61,005 nucleotides of DNA from Fimbriimonadales bacterium (GCA_026418055.1 JAOACB010000011.1:1-61005), one strand, 5' to 3'. Shown: positions 15,539-24,784, numbered from the stretch's first letter. Made by a program: numbers and translations. The notes: generated from the letters alone by a model not told the origin.

Positions 15539-18500
15539 GCAACGCGATGCGTGGGACCGGCTGGTTCTTGGCCGTGGCGGCGTTGCTGGCGATGCTCGCC
15601 TTGGGCATCGCGCGCGAAGTGCCGCGGGGCGGCCTGCGGGGAACGCTCGTCATGCAGGAGAACGGCCGCCCGTTGCCGGGGGCGACCATCTGGCTGCATC
15701 GGGTGGATCCGTTGACGGTCGAGGACGCCGAGGCGGACAGCGTGCGCGTTCGCACGGATCGCGAGGGTCGTTTCGAGGCCCGGGGCGTGCCAGCGGGCGT
15801 CTATCGGGTGGATCTCACGGCACGAGCCCACCGCTTCCCCGATGAGGAGCGGAGGATTGCGATCGAGGAGGGCAAGGTCACCGCCGTCCGGTGGGTCGCC
15901 GAACCGGTGGAGCCGTTCCTGCAGGTGTACCGCAGCCAGCTCGTCGCCGTGCCCGGCGAGGGCGTCAGGCTGGAGGTCCACGGGTTCGTGCGGCAGGACG
16001 AGCTGCAGCTGAGGGCCTACCAACTGGATGTGATGGAGGTGGCCCGCCGGGGCGGCCTTCAGCGCGCTTTGGAGCCGATCGCCCGCAAGCGGTTCGAGGA
16101 GGTCTCGCCTTCGGACCGGAGCCTGGCGCAGCTCGTCCATTCGAGCGGACTGCCGATCCGCAACCGAGATGCGGAGGGCGTGTTCGTCGAAATGGTGTCG
16201 CTGGGCGCTCTACCGGAGGGCCTGTACCTTGTCCAGGTGCAAGCGGGTCAGACGGTGCTCGGCACGTTCGCCAGCGTGAGCCGGCTGGCCATGATCGCGA
16301 AGAACGACGGGCAGCGCATCGAGGTCCTCGCGACGGACCTCGTCACGGGCCGCCCGGTGGAAGGCGTCAGCCTGGGAGTGGTGCAACAGACCGACGCTCG
16401 AACCGAGGTCGTTCCCCAAGGGGCGACGGACGCGCAGGGTCGCGCCACTCTGCGGTCGGGAGGCTCGCGGAATCCGGTGGTCTACGGAATGAAGGGACCT
16501 TCGGCGGCGTTCGTGGGCAACCTGTGGAACTACAGCGATCCGCCGAGCCCCTATCGGGTCCATTGGCAGACGGACAGGCCGGTTTACCGTCCCGGCGACC
16601 GGGTGTACTTCAAGGGCATCGTGCGACGGAGGGATGGCGGCGCGTACGTGGTACCGCGCGACCTGCCCGTGGCGTTGGAGCTCCGCAACGAGCAGGACGA
16701 TGTGTTGCAGAGGCTGCAGGTTCGACTGGACGACGCGGGCACCTTCGCCGGTTCCGTGGCCACGCTGCCCGAGTCTCCTCCCGGGGCCTATCGGCTGAAG
16801 GCGGCCTTCGAGGGGACGGAGAGCTCCACGCTGGTGTGGGTGCAGGCCTACCGCAAGCCCGAGATCGAGGTGATCGTTCGGCCGGAGTCCCCCAACGTCG
16901 TTAGGGGAACCGCCGCGCGGGTTTTGGTGGAGGCGCGAGCGTTCTTCGGGGCTCCCGTGGCCGGAACCAAGTTCTCGTTGTCCGTTTCCCGACGGCCTGT
17001 TTGGCCGGTCGATCCGGCGTTCTCCGACTCGCCGTTCGAAGGGGAGAGCGGCGGCGAGTACCTGGAGAGCTTCGATGGCACGACGGACGCGGCTGGGCGA
17101 TGTTGGATCGAGATTCCCACCGTCTGGCCTTCCGACCCTCAGGGCCCTGCGGAGTACGACGAGATCTACGACGTGCACGTCGTGGTCGAGCCGGGGCAAG
17201 GCCCCTTCGTGGAGGCGTCTGGCAGCTTCAAGGTGGTGCGGGGGGATCTAGACCTCCGTTGTCTGCCGGTGCGCTTCGTGGGCAGACCTGGATCGGACTT
17301 CCCGGTGGACGTTACGGCCCAAGACCACCAGGGGAACCCCGGCGCGGGGGTCGAGGTGGTCGCGGAGCTGCAGAAGGTGCTGTGGATCGGCAAGCGCCAG
17401 CAGCTGCAGCCGCTTGGGACCGTGAGCGGGAAGACCGACGAGACGGGCCGCGCGACGCTGGTGTTCCGGCCCAGGCTGGCCGGCTCCCTGCGCGTCAGCG
17501 TCCGCGCCAAGGATCGGTCGGGAAGAGAGATCCTCGCACAAGCCGAACTCTGGGCTGAGGGCGACGAGGCGGTGGACGATCCGGCCGCGCCCTCGCTGGC
17601 GCTTCTTTCCGACCGTGCGGAATATAGCGATCGTGACACCGCCAGAGTCTTGATTCGCACCAACAACCCTGGCGGCTTTGCGCTGGTTTCCTTGGAGGCG
17701 GATCGCATCTACCGCGCTTGGGCGGTCGAACTGAAGGAGCAGGTGACCGCGGTGGACATCCCGCTGTCCGGGGAGTTGCGGCCCAACGTGTTCGTCTCGG
17801 TAGCCTACGTCCGAGGCAAGTCGTTCGCGGAGGCGAGCCGTGTGCTGAGGATCAGCGCGGAGAACGAGCGGCTGGAGGTGAGGGTCATCCCCCAGGCGAA
17901 GGTCTTCGAGCCCGGCCAGACGGTGGAATTCGCCATCGAGACGCTGCACGACGGCCGGCCGGTTGCGGCGGATGCCTGCGTCGCCTTGGTGGACGAAGCC
18001 GTGTTCAGCATCCGGGAGGACGAGACGGATATTCTAGAGTCGTTCTATCCGAGGCGCTACAACGCGGTCTCCACCGGGTATTCGTTCCCCGAGCTGTACC
18101 TGGATGGTGGGGACAAGGCCCCGCCGGACCTGCGCGTGCGACGAGACTTCCGCGACACCGCCTACTGGCAAGCGAACCTGAGAACCGGATCGGATGGTCG
18201 GGCGAGCCTGCTCGTTCGTTTGCCGGACAACCTCACGCAGTGGCGAGCCACGGTGACGGCCGCCTCCTTGGATACCCGAGTCGGGAAGGGCGTCGCCAAG
18301 ATCCGCGTGCGCAAGCCGTTGATGGTTCGTCTGCACACGCCGCCGTTGCAAGTCGCTGGAGACCGTCTGCCCTTGTTGGCCACCCTGACGAACGACACCG
18401 GGCACGACCAACGGATCCGCTTGGTGCTGGATGTGCGGGGCATCGCCGTGGACGGTCGGCGATCGTTGGAGGTGGACGTTCCGAAGGGAGCCGAGCGCTC

Positions 18501-20217
18501 CGTCCGATGGCGCCTCCAAGCCGATACCCCGGGAAAAGCGACGCTGACCGCCCGGGCCTGGGTGCAGGGCGGACCGAGCGACGGGGTCGAGGCGCAGGTG
18601 AGCGTCGTGCCCGCCGCTCGGCTTCAGCCTGGGCGGTCGTCTGGGTCGGTCGACGGGAGGGCGGACATCAGCTTCGATTGGGAGCCCGGCGGAACGGGTT
18701 ACGCCCGGGTGACGATCACGCCGGACGCCCGATGGGCGATCGTGCAAGCGCTGGACGAGCTCCTCGACTACCCCTACGGTTGCGTGGAGCAGACGCTGAG
18801 CCGGTTCGTTCCTGCCGTCGTGGCCGATGGGCTCGTGCGGAAGGGCCTCGTGCCCCCGTTCCAGCGGCAGAGCGAGATCCCACGGATGGTAGCGGCCGGG
18901 TTCGCCTTGTTGCGCAGCGCGCAAGGCTCGGGCGGGGGTTGGGGCTGGTGGCCGGGAGATGCGCCGAATCCAACCATGACCGCCATGGTGTTGGAGGGCT
19001 TGGCGCTGGCAAGGTTGGCCGGCCACGAGCCGCCCACCTCGCTGGCCTTCCAAGGGGCCGAGGCCGCGCGCGCCATGCTCTCTGGCAGAGCCTACTTCCT
19101 GCCCGACGAGGGCAAGGGCCTGAAGCCCGACGATCGTGCCTTCCTCGCTTGGGGCCTGTTGGCGCTCGGCGAAGACCCGGTGGCGGTGGAGACCCTTGCT
19201 CGCCTCCGGCCGAGGGACCTCTCGCCGGTGGGGCTCAGCCATGCGATCCTGGCTTGCCACAAGGTGGGACGAGGGCTGTCCGGCAGGTTGGCCGGCTTCT
19301 TGGCGGAGCTACGCTCCAGGGCCCAGGGCACGGACCTGAAGCATTGGACCCAGGAAGCAGAGTTCGGCGTCGAGCCAACGGCCAGGGCTTTGCTGGCGCT
19401 GGCCACCGTGGATCCGCAGGACCCTTGGATTCCCAGCATCGCGCGCTATCTCATGGAGCGCAGGCGCGGCAACGGATGGTTCAGCACGCGGGACACCGCG
19501 GCGGTGGTGATGGCTTTGGGAGGCTCTCTGCGCGGACCTCTGCCAGACCTGGCCGGCCGCCTGGTGTCCATCGAGCTGAACGGCGAGGAGATCGGCCGTC
19601 TGTCTTTGGGCGGGATGGCCCAAGGGAGAGGGGCGCTTCGGTTCGACCTACCGCTGAGCAGGCTGCAGGCAGGGAGGAACCGGCTGACGGTGCGCTCCGA
19701 GGCTCCCGTGTACTGGGCTCTGGAGACGCTGCAGAGCGTCCGCTCGACCGTCGGGCGCGCCGTGCCGAGCGCAGACCTCTCGGTCGAGAGGGCGTACAGC
19801 CTCCTTCGGCTGGAGCGCATGAGCGACGGCGGCTACCGTGCGATGCCGGACCGTAGGCCGCGCACGGCGTTCTCGAAGGGGGACACCGTGCTGTGCACCA
19901 TCACGCTGCGGGCTTCGAAGCCGCTGGAGTTCGTGGTGGTGGAGGACCCGTTGCCCGCCGGGTGGGTGCCGCTCGCGAGCGATCGACCAGAGGGCTCGTT
20001 CGCGATGGGTGACCTATGGTCTGCTTTTCAAGCGCGGGACGATCGCATGAACCTGTTCCTTCGCGAAGTTCCCCGGGGCGTCCATCGGGTTTCGTACCTG
20101 TTGCGGGCGGAGTCGGAGGGGTCGTCCATCGCGCTGCCGACCACGGCCTATCCGATGTACGATCCCGACAGCCGCGCCGGGGGCGCCCTGCAGACGCTGG
20201 AGGTTCGCGGAAGATGA
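15535..20217 (+). CDS. Bacterial alpha-2-macroglobulin with thioester motif
   Basis: 1560 residues, a large envelope protein. An N-terminal anchor (about residues 8-25: GWFLAVAALLAMLALGIA) is followed by a carboxypeptidase-regulatory-like fold ('LRGTLVMQENGRPLPGATIW'), a series of macroglobulin domains ('DRPVYRPGDRVYFKGIVR' is the MG signature), then the thioester domain with Cys1083 in YPYGCVEQTLSRF (Cys-Val-Glu-Gln) and a C-terminal receptor-like domain. Such proteins are thought to trap foreign proteases covalently in the periplasm. GTG 15535 (with GGAGGAGGG before it) is chosen; ATG 15547 is an alternative. Unlike E. coli yfhM, there is no penicillin-binding protein 1C gene next to it. 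Confidence 0.92.
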   Translation: MSNAMRGTGWFLAVAALLAMLALGIAREVPRGGLRGTLVMQENGRPLPGATIWLHRVDPLTVEDAEADSVRVRTDREGRFEARGVPAGVYRVDLTARAHRFPDEERRIAIEEGKVTAVRWVAEPVEPFLQVYRSQLVAVPGEGVRLEVHGFVRQDELQLRAYQLDVMEVARRGGLQRALEPIARKRFEEVSPSDRSLAQLVHSSGLPIRNRDAEGVFVEMVSLGALPEGLYLVQVQAGQTVLGTFASVSRLAMIAKNDGQRIEVLATDLVTGRPVEGVSLGVVQQTDARTEVVPQGATDAQGRATLRSGGSRNPVVYGMKGPSAAFVGNLWNYSDPPSPYRVHWQTDRPVYRPGDRVYFKGIVRRRDGGAYVVPRDLPVALELRNEQDDVLQRLQVRLDDAGTFAGSVATLPESPPGAYRLKAAFEGTESSTLVWVQAYRKPEIEVIVRPESPNVVRGTAARVLVEARAFFGAPVAGTKFSLSVSRRPVWPVDPAFSDSPFEGESGGEYLESFDGTTDAAGRCWIEIPTVWPSDPQGPAEYDEIYDVHVVVEPGQGPFVEASGSFKVVRGDLDLRCLPVRFVGRPGSDFPVDVTAQDHQGNPGAGVEVVAELQKVLWIGKRQQLQPLGTVSGKTDETGRATLVFRPRLAGSLRVSVRAKDRSGREILAQAELWAEGDEAVDDPAAPSLALLSDRAEYSDRDTARVLIRTNNPGGFALVSLEADRIYRAWAVELKEQVTAVDIPLSGELRPNVFVSVAYVRGKSFAEASRVLRISAENERLEVRVIPQAKVFEPGQTVEFAIETLHDGRPVAADACVALVDEAVFSIREDETDILESFYPRRYNAVSTGYSFPELYLDGGDKAPPDLRVRRDFRDTAYWQANLRTGSDGRASLLVRLPDNLTQWRATVTAASLDTRVGKGVAKIRVRKPLMVRLHTPPLQVAGDRLPLLATLTNDTGHDQRIRLVLDVRGIAVDGRRSLEVDVPKGAERSVRWRLQADTPGKATLTARAWVQGGPSDGVEAQVSVVPAARLQPGRSSGSVDGRADISFDWEPGGTGYARVTITPDARWAIVQALDELLDYPYGCVEQTLSRFVPAVVADGLVRKGLVPPFQRQSEIPRMVAAGFALLRSAQGSGGGWGWWPGDAPNPTMTAMVLEGLALARLAGHEPPTSLAFQGAEAARAMLSGRAYFLPDEGKGLKPDDRAFLAWGLLALGEDPVAVETLARLRPRDLSPVGLSHAILACHKVGRGLSGRLAGFLAELRSRAQGTDLKHWTQEAEFGVEPTARALLALATVDPQDPWIPSIARYLMERRRGNGWFSTRDTAAVVMALGGSLRGPLPDLAGRLVSIELNGEEIGRLSLGGMAQGRGALRFDLPLSRLQAGRNRLTVRSEAPVYWALETLQSVRSTVGRAVPSADLSVERAYSLLRLERMSDGGYRAMPDRRPRTAFSKGDTVLCTITLRASKPLEFVVVEDPLPAGWVPLASDRPEGSFAMGDLWSAFQARDDRMNLFLREVPRGVHRVSYLLRAESEGSSIALPTTAYPMYDPDSRAGGALQTLEVRGR

Positions 20218-20948
20218 GGCGTCTGCTCCTCTTGGCGCTCGCCGCTGGCTTGGTGGGGCTTCTCGCGGCTTCCTTGGCAGGCCAGGGCGAGAGATTGGTC
20301 GGAAGCTTCGCCACGTCGTTGGACGGTCGAACCGACAACCAGCGGCGCAACGCCGAGTTGGCCGCACGGCTTCTCAACGGCGCGGTGGTTCCGCCAGGTG
20401 GTGTGTTCTCGTTCAACGCAAGGGTCGGCAGCCTGTCCGTGGACCGGGGTTTCCGGAAGGCTCCTGTGAGCTACAACGGCCAACTGATCGACAGCTGGGG
20501 AGGCGGCGTGTGCCAAACGAGCACGACCCTGTACAACGCCGCGCTCCTCGCCGGCATGGAGATCCTGGAGCGCTCCCGACACCGCTTCGCCCCCAGCTAT
20601 GTGCCGGTGGGTCTCGATGCCGCGGTTGCGTACAACGGGATCGATCTCAAGCTGCGCAATCCGTTGCCCGTGCCCGTTCGCATCGAATCGGGGGTTTCGG
20701 GGGGCCGCTTGGTCGCGCGGCTTTGGGCGCCTCTCCCGGAGGTCCGGCCTTTCAGGATCGTTCGCGAGGTGCGCTCCTTTGTTGCGCCAAGGGAGTTCCA
20801 CCTCGACGCCGAGGGCCATCCCAGACGCGTCCGGAACACCGGCAAGGCCGGAGCCGAGGTCGCCGTGTACCGCATCCGAGGTTCGGAGCGCGAGCTCGTT
20901 TCGGTTGACACCTACCCTGTGATGCACCGCATCGTCGAGCAACCGTGA
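20214..20948 (+). CDS. VanW-family protein
   Basis: 244 residues. A signal peptide (MRRLLLLALAAGLVGLLAASLA) precedes the VanW domain, recognised by 'RRNAELAARLLNGAVVPPGG', 'FSFNARVG', 'GGGVCQTSTTLYNAALLAGMEI' and 'ERSRHRFAPSYVPVGLDA'. VanW occurs in some vancomycin-resistance clusters but its biochemical role is unknown. It probably acts outside the inner membrane. An ATGA overlap with the alpha-2-macroglobulin gene indicates a functional pairing. No G5 or transglycosylase domain is fused to it. Confidence 0.92.
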   Translation: MRRLLLLALAAGLVGLLAASLAGQGERLVGSFATSLDGRTDNQRRNAELAARLLNGAVVPPGGVFSFNARVGSLSVDRGFRKAPVSYNGQLIDSWGGGVCQTSTTLYNAALLAGMEILERSRHRFAPSYVPVGLDAAVAYNGIDLKLRNPLPVPVRIESGVSGGRLVARLWAPLPEVRPFRIVREVRSFVAPREFHLDAEGHPRRVRNTGKAGAEVAVYRIRGSERELVSVDTYPVMHRIVEQP

Positions 20949-21238
20949 GCACGTTCGCGGTCGTGCTGGAGGAGTTCGCCTCGTGCATGGTGGGCGAGGA
21001 GAGGGAGGTCGACCCGCTCCACGACAGCTACGAGTCCGCCCTGCGACGGTGCAGAGAACTGGTCGACGAGAGCCTGATGCGCCTTGCCCCCACCGCCGCC
21101 AGCGCGGAGGATCTTTTCGAGCGCTTTCTGGCGGCGGGGCCCGAGCCGTTCATCGATCCTCCGGGCGAGGAGCCGTTCGTCGCTCGGCGCTACGCGTGGG
21201 AGCGGTGTCGGCGGATGCTCGGCCCAACCAAGCGATGA
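20945..21238 (+). CDS. Small protein of unknown function
   Basis: 97 residues starting with GTG inside the VanW stop (GTGA overlap), which is the main argument that it is real. It is acidic and helical ('LHDSYESALRRCRELVDES'), without signal peptide or known motif. Its last 89 bases overlap the 3' end of lnt on the opposite strand, which is unusual and lowers confidence, although the overlap falls in poorly conserved tails. Confidence 0.5.
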   Translation: MSTFAVVLEEFASCMVGEEREVDPLHDSYESALRRCRELVDESLMRLAPTAASAEDLFERFLAAGPEPFIDPPGEEPFVARRYAWERCRRMLGPTKR

Positions 21239-22658
21239 GCGGCAGCGCCCCAAGGAACAGCCAGGGGAGGACCGCTCGAAGCGGGTTGGGTTCCGCACGC
21301 CGGGGCAGCTGGAGCTCTGCGCGCAACGCGGAGCGTTGGCCGAAAGGGGCCCGGGCGAGGATTCTGCCGCGGGGGTCGACGGCCATGCTCCAACCGAGCG
21401 TGGCGGCCCGGACCGTGGGCAAGCCGGATTCCACGGCTCGCCAGACGGCGTTCGCAGCCAGCTGGTCGGGGGCGGGCGTGCCGACGTACCAGTCGTCGAT
21501 CGCCAAAATCGCCAGCAGCTGGGCTCCCGCCCTTGCGTGGCGATCCGCCAGATCCCAGAACAGGCCTTCGAAGCACAACAGCGGGCCGACCCTCGTGCCG
21601 GCGATCTCCACTTGGCTCAGCCTCTCGCCAGCCGTGAGGTCTCCGGCGGGCAGACGGAAGCGATCCAAGAAGGGCAGCCAGTCCCTTCCGGGGACGAACT
21701 CGCCGAAGACCACCAGCCGCGTCTTGTCCGCGATCGACCACCGCCCGTCGTAGGCGAAAGCCGATTGGTAGACGGGGCCCGTGCCGCGTTGCGCGCCGAA
21801 CAGCACGGGCGGAAGGCCTGGCTTGGCGAACTCCACGTCCGGTTCGCCGAGCGTGGGAACCCGCACCAATCCCTCTGGCAGCACCGTGAACGCCGACCGT
21901 TGCAGCGCGGCGCTCGCAAGAATCTCCAAGATCGCTTCGCGCACCTTCGCCTCCGTCGACCCGTCGGTGAACGCCAGATCCACGCCCGGTTGGCCGATGG
22001 TCACCGAGACGGTTCGGCCCTGCACCGGCGCACCGAAGCGCACCCAAGACACCAGCAACAGAAACACCCACACGAGCACGGGGGATCGCAGTCGGCTCGG
22101 CTCGGCCTTGGAAAGGACCTCCGCGAAGACCACGTTCGCCAGAAGCACCCAGGCGCCCACCAGCACGATCGTTCCGAAGTGGGCGTGTTGGATCAAGGCG
22201 GGATACGGCCATAGAGGGAACCCTGCCAAGCCCCACGGGAATGCCAGCACCGGCATGTAGCTCCGCAGGACCTCCACCCCGGCCCAGGCGGCGGGGACCG
22301 CCAGCAGGCCGATCCTGTAGGCGCGAGCCATCAGCCAGCCGGCGAGGCCGAAGTAGAGCTGACCGACCAGCGCCGCGAGCAGCCACGGCAGCAACGCCAG
22401 CGCTAGGCTGCCGGTCCAGCTCCTCACCAGCACCGGCAACCAAACCATCTGACCCAGCAGGAACACGAAGCCGAACGCGAGCCCGGAGCGGAAAGCCGTG
22501 CGCCCGTCGGCCTCCCGCAGCTGCAACAGCCACGGAACCCAGGCGACGAACGCGACCAGTCCGAGATGCATCGGCGGGAAGCAACAGAGCGCCAGCAGCG
22601 CGCTGAAGATCGCGGGGCCGCAGCCCGTTCGGAATCTAGCTATGGACGCCTTCCACAT
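21150..22658 (-). CDS. lnt: Apolipoprotein N-acyltransferase
   Basis: 502 residues. About seven membrane segments fill the N-terminal 200 residues, followed by a carbon-nitrogen hydrolase domain with the catalytic triad Glu262 (LPEGLV), Lys312 (ADKTRLVVFGEF) and Cys362 (LLCFEGLF). It adds the third acyl chain to lipoproteins, a step typical of diderm bacteria, so it supports a two-membrane envelope. The last membrane segment and a charged tail follow. The start overlaps the histidine phosphatase gene by 23 bp. The 3' tail overlaps the small plus-strand gene. Confidence 0.95.
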   Translation of the reverse strand: MWKASIARFRTGCGPAIFSALLALCCFPPMHLGLVAFVAWVPWLLQLREADGRTAFRSGLAFGFVFLLGQMVWLPVLVRSWTGSLALALLPWLLAALVGQLYFGLAGWLMARAYRIGLLAVPAAWAGVEVLRSYMPVLAFPWGLAGFPLWPYPALIQHAHFGTIVLVGAWVLLANVVFAEVLSKAEPSRLRSPVLVWVFLLLVSWVRFGAPVQGRTVSVTIGQPGVDLAFTDGSTEAKVREAILEILASAALQRSAFTVLPEGLVRVPTLGEPDVEFAKPGLPPVLFGAQRGTGPVYQSAFAYDGRWSIADKTRLVVFGEFVPGRDWLPFLDRFRLPAGDLTAGERLSQVEIAGTRVGPLLCFEGLFWDLADRHARAGAQLLAILAIDDWYVGTPAPDQLAANAVWRAVESGLPTVRAATLGWSMAVDPRGRILARAPFGQRSALRAELQLPRRAEPNPLRAVLPWLFLGALPLIAWLGRASADTAPTRSAERRTAPRPEDR

Positions 22659-23280
22659 CCCCGCTGAGCACCGGCGAATCGGGGTCCAGGTGGGAGACGT
22701 CGTTGTGGCGCACCAGCACCAGCGAGCCGTCGCTGCGGGGCACGATCTCGCTGACTCCCGTGTTGGCGAATCGAAAGGCGCGGGCCATCACCGGTTGCAA
22801 CCCGAGGAGGCGCGCCACCAGCACCGTCGCCGTGCCTCCGTGCGTCACCACCAGCGTGTCTCCGGAGGAGCGCTTCAGATCCTCGGCGACGGGACCGATG
22901 CGCTCCCACACGTCTTGGAAGGACTCTCCCCCCGGGGGTCGGGCCTCGAAGGGGGTGACGCCGGTCTGTTGGGCGATCCTCTCCAGCTCCGCCACCATCT
23001 CCTCGTGGGGTTTACCCTCGAACACCCCCATGTCCCGCTCCCTCAGGCGCGGGTCGGCTTCCACCGGAAGGCTGTGGTGCTCGGCCACAGCTTGGGCGGT
23101 CTGAAGGCTTCTCCGCAGGTCGCTGGACACGATGCGATCCAAAGGGGTGTGGCGGAAGCGGAGACCCAGGCGCCTCGCCTGCATCTTCCCGGTTTCATCC
23201 AGCGGCTCGTCCCTATGTCCGCCGGCAAGCCCCCGCACGTTCCAGTCGGTCTGGCCGTGGCGCACGATGTAGAGGCGCAT
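22636..23280 (-). CDS. Histidine phosphatase (phosphoglycerate-mutase-like)
   Basis: 214 residues. RHG motif with the phospho-accepting His8 (YIVRHGQTDWN), acid/base Glu in 'RERDMGVFEGKP', and second histidine in VVTHGGT. The family covers cobalamin phosphatase CobC, broad acid phosphatases and cofactor-dependent mutases; substrate cannot be read from sequence. ATG 23280 is preferred over the GTG two codons upstream. It overlaps lnt and follows the Clp1-like gene by 10 bp. Confidence 0.9.
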   Translation of the reverse strand: MRLYIVRHGQTDWNVRGLAGGHRDEPLDETGKMQARRLGLRFRHTPLDRIVSSDLRRSLQTAQAVAEHHSLPVEADPRLRERDMGVFEGKPHEEMVAELERIAQQTGVTPFEARPPGGESFQDVWERIGPVAEDLKRSSGDTLVVTHGGTATVLVARLLGLQPVMARAFRFANTGVSEIVPRSDGSLVLVRHNDVSHLDPDSPVLSGDVEGVHS

Positions 23281-23290
23281 GGCCACACCA

Positions 23291-24199
23291 CTATACCTGC
23301 CAAGGTCGGAGCTCCCCGAGCTCGGCTCCTTTGGCGTCCAGCCTCAAACCGCCCAGTTTGAGGATCGGCGCCGACACCGGCGGCACGGCGTCGGTCCACA
23401 CGCGGATCGTTCCCTCCTTGAAGTCGATGCCTTGGAGCACCCCGAGGGCGAAGTCGTCGCCGTTGAGCCTTGCGAGGCCGCAGAGCAGGCCGGCGAATCG
23501 CTCGGTCGGGACGGCCTCCGAGCGATCGCAACCGACGTTCTGGGCCGCCCTCCTCAGGGCTTCGTCCCCCGGAGGCTGCTCGCACACGAGGTACAGCGTG
23601 CCTTCGGTGCGCTCCGCCCAGACGGCGCGGACGCCCGCGTCGGAAAGCGCGGCTGCGTCCAGACGGCTGCCCGATCCGATCCTGGCTCCCATCAGCAGCG
23701 TGTCGTTCAGCGGCAGCTCGCAGAGGGTGGCTCGCGACAGCAGCGCGTGCCAATGGGCCCGGCGCTGCGCCTGCACAACCACCTGGGGGAACGGGTTGGG
23801 CAACTCGATGGTCTGCGGACCGGTCGACCAGCCTCTCTCTTGCAGGGCGTCCGGATCGGCGCAGACGATGCGATCGGGCCGGACGAGGCGGTCCACGACC
23901 AGCGCCAGCTCCCGCGCCAGGGGCGCGCGCCGCCACGGGAACAGCCTCACGAAGCCCTCGCCGCCGAGCAAAGGCAGCAGCTCCGCCAAGGCGCCCAGCA
24001 CAACGTGCGGACTCCGCAGAGGGTTCAGCGAGCCGTAGAAGCGCCACAACCAGCCCTCTTGCCGCTGCAGGGCGATCCGTCCGAGCAGACCGGTGTCAGG
24101 GTCTGCCGGATCCAGGCACAGCCAAGGCGCATCGGGATGCTCCTTGCGCAGCTCGCGAAAGGAGTCGCCCGGCCCACCAACCAGCAGCGTCAGGGGCAT
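23291..24199 (-). CDS. Clp1/Grc3 (NOL9)-like protein with a lost P-loop
   Basis: 302 residues. The whole length can be laid against archaeal polynucleotide 5'-kinases of the Clp1/Grc3 type: 'LDPADPDTGLLGRIAL' (like DaDvGQs-igpP), 'LWRFYGSLNPLRSPHVV' (like yFvGstSP-gh), 'DRLVRPDRIVCADPDALQ' (like iellRPDlviaLqr), the Arg-rich helix QAQRRAHWHALLSRA, and the C-terminal beta domain 'ALGVLQGIDFKEGTIRVWTD' with LKLGGLRLDAKGAELG. The N-terminus reads LLVGGPGDSFREL: the GKST/S of Walker A is missing, so kinase activity is unlikely. This is my own recognition and needs a profile search. It lies between an isochorismatase-like gene (9 bp) and a histidine phosphatase. Confidence 0.65.
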   Translation of the reverse strand: MPLTLLVGGPGDSFRELRKEHPDAPWLCLDPADPDTGLLGRIALQRQEGWLWRFYGSLNPLRSPHVVLGALAELLPLLGGEGFVRLFPWRRAPLARELALVVDRLVRPDRIVCADPDALQERGWSTGPQTIELPNPFPQVVVQAQRRAHWHALLSRATLCELPLNDTLLMGARIGSGSRLDAAALSDAGVRAVWAERTEGTLYLVCEQPPGDEALRRAAQNVGCDRSEAVPTERFAGLLCGLARLNGDDFALGVLQGIDFKEGTIRVWTDAVPPVSAPILKLGGLRLDAKGAELGELRPWQV

Positions 24200-24208
24200 G
24201 TCCGCCCT

Positions 24209-24772
24209 TCAGAGAGGAGCCCGCTTGGTGGCTTGCAGCACGTCGCGGAAGCGCTCGTGGGTCGCGTCTCCCAGCCACTCGTAGACGATCGACTCGGTGT
24301 GCGCGAGAGCGCAACCCGCGGCTCCTGCTCTCTCGAGCCCGGCCGACTTGCGCTCGGCGTCCCGCGACCCGACGGCGTCGATCGCGACGGTGACGTCGAA
24401 CTTTTGGCCAAGGAGGTCCAACGCGGTCTGCAGCACGCAGATGTGCGCCTCGACGCCCGCCAGCACCACCTGGGTCCTCCATGTGGATCGCAGGGCGTCC
24501 ATGAAACCGATCGAACGGGCGCAGCTGAACGCGCTCTTCGGGATGATCTCGGTGCCGTCCAGCTGGTCCGCGATTACGGGCGCGCTCGGACCGAGCTTGG
24601 CTGGGATCTGCTCCGTGGCCAGCACGGGAACGCCGAGAAGCTTGGCGCACCGGATCAAATACTCGGCCCTGGCCAGAACGCGCTCGGCATGGTCGATGGC
24701 CGGCATCATGTTCGTCTGCATGTCCACGACGACAAGGACGGAGTCGCCGGCGTGGTGGAGGATGGAGCCCAT
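24209..24772 (-). CDS. Isochorismatase-like cysteine hydrolase
   Basis: 187 residues with the triad Asp17 (VVVDMQTNM), Lys79 (IIPKSAFSC) and Cys112 (GVEAHICVL). 'ATEQIPAKLGPSAP' resembles the YcaC/ISOC branch rather than nicotinamidase, for which the metal ligands are not evident. Substrate unknown. First gene of a minus-strand operon with the Clp1-like, phosphatase and lnt genes. CATAAT lies 6 bases before ATG 24772 without a ribosome site, so the operon's first message may be leaderless. Confidence 0.9.
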   Translation of the reverse strand: MGSILHHAGDSVLVVVDMQTNMMPAIDHAERVLARAEYLIRCAKLLGVPVLATEQIPAKLGPSAPVIADQLDGTEIIPKSAFSCARSIGFMDALRSTWRTQVVLAGVEAHICVLQTALDLLGQKFDVTVAIDAVGSRDAERKSAGLERAGAAGCALAHTESIVYEWLGDATHERFRDVLQATKRAPL

Positions 24773-24778
24773 GTGCGG

Positions 24779-24784
24779 ATTATG
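24779..24784 (-). promoter_or_regulatory. -10 box of the isochorismatase-lnt operon
   Basis: CATAAT on the minus strand, 6 bases before ATG 24772; fits a leaderless start. It abuts the palindrome at 24784-24798. Confidence 0.5.
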
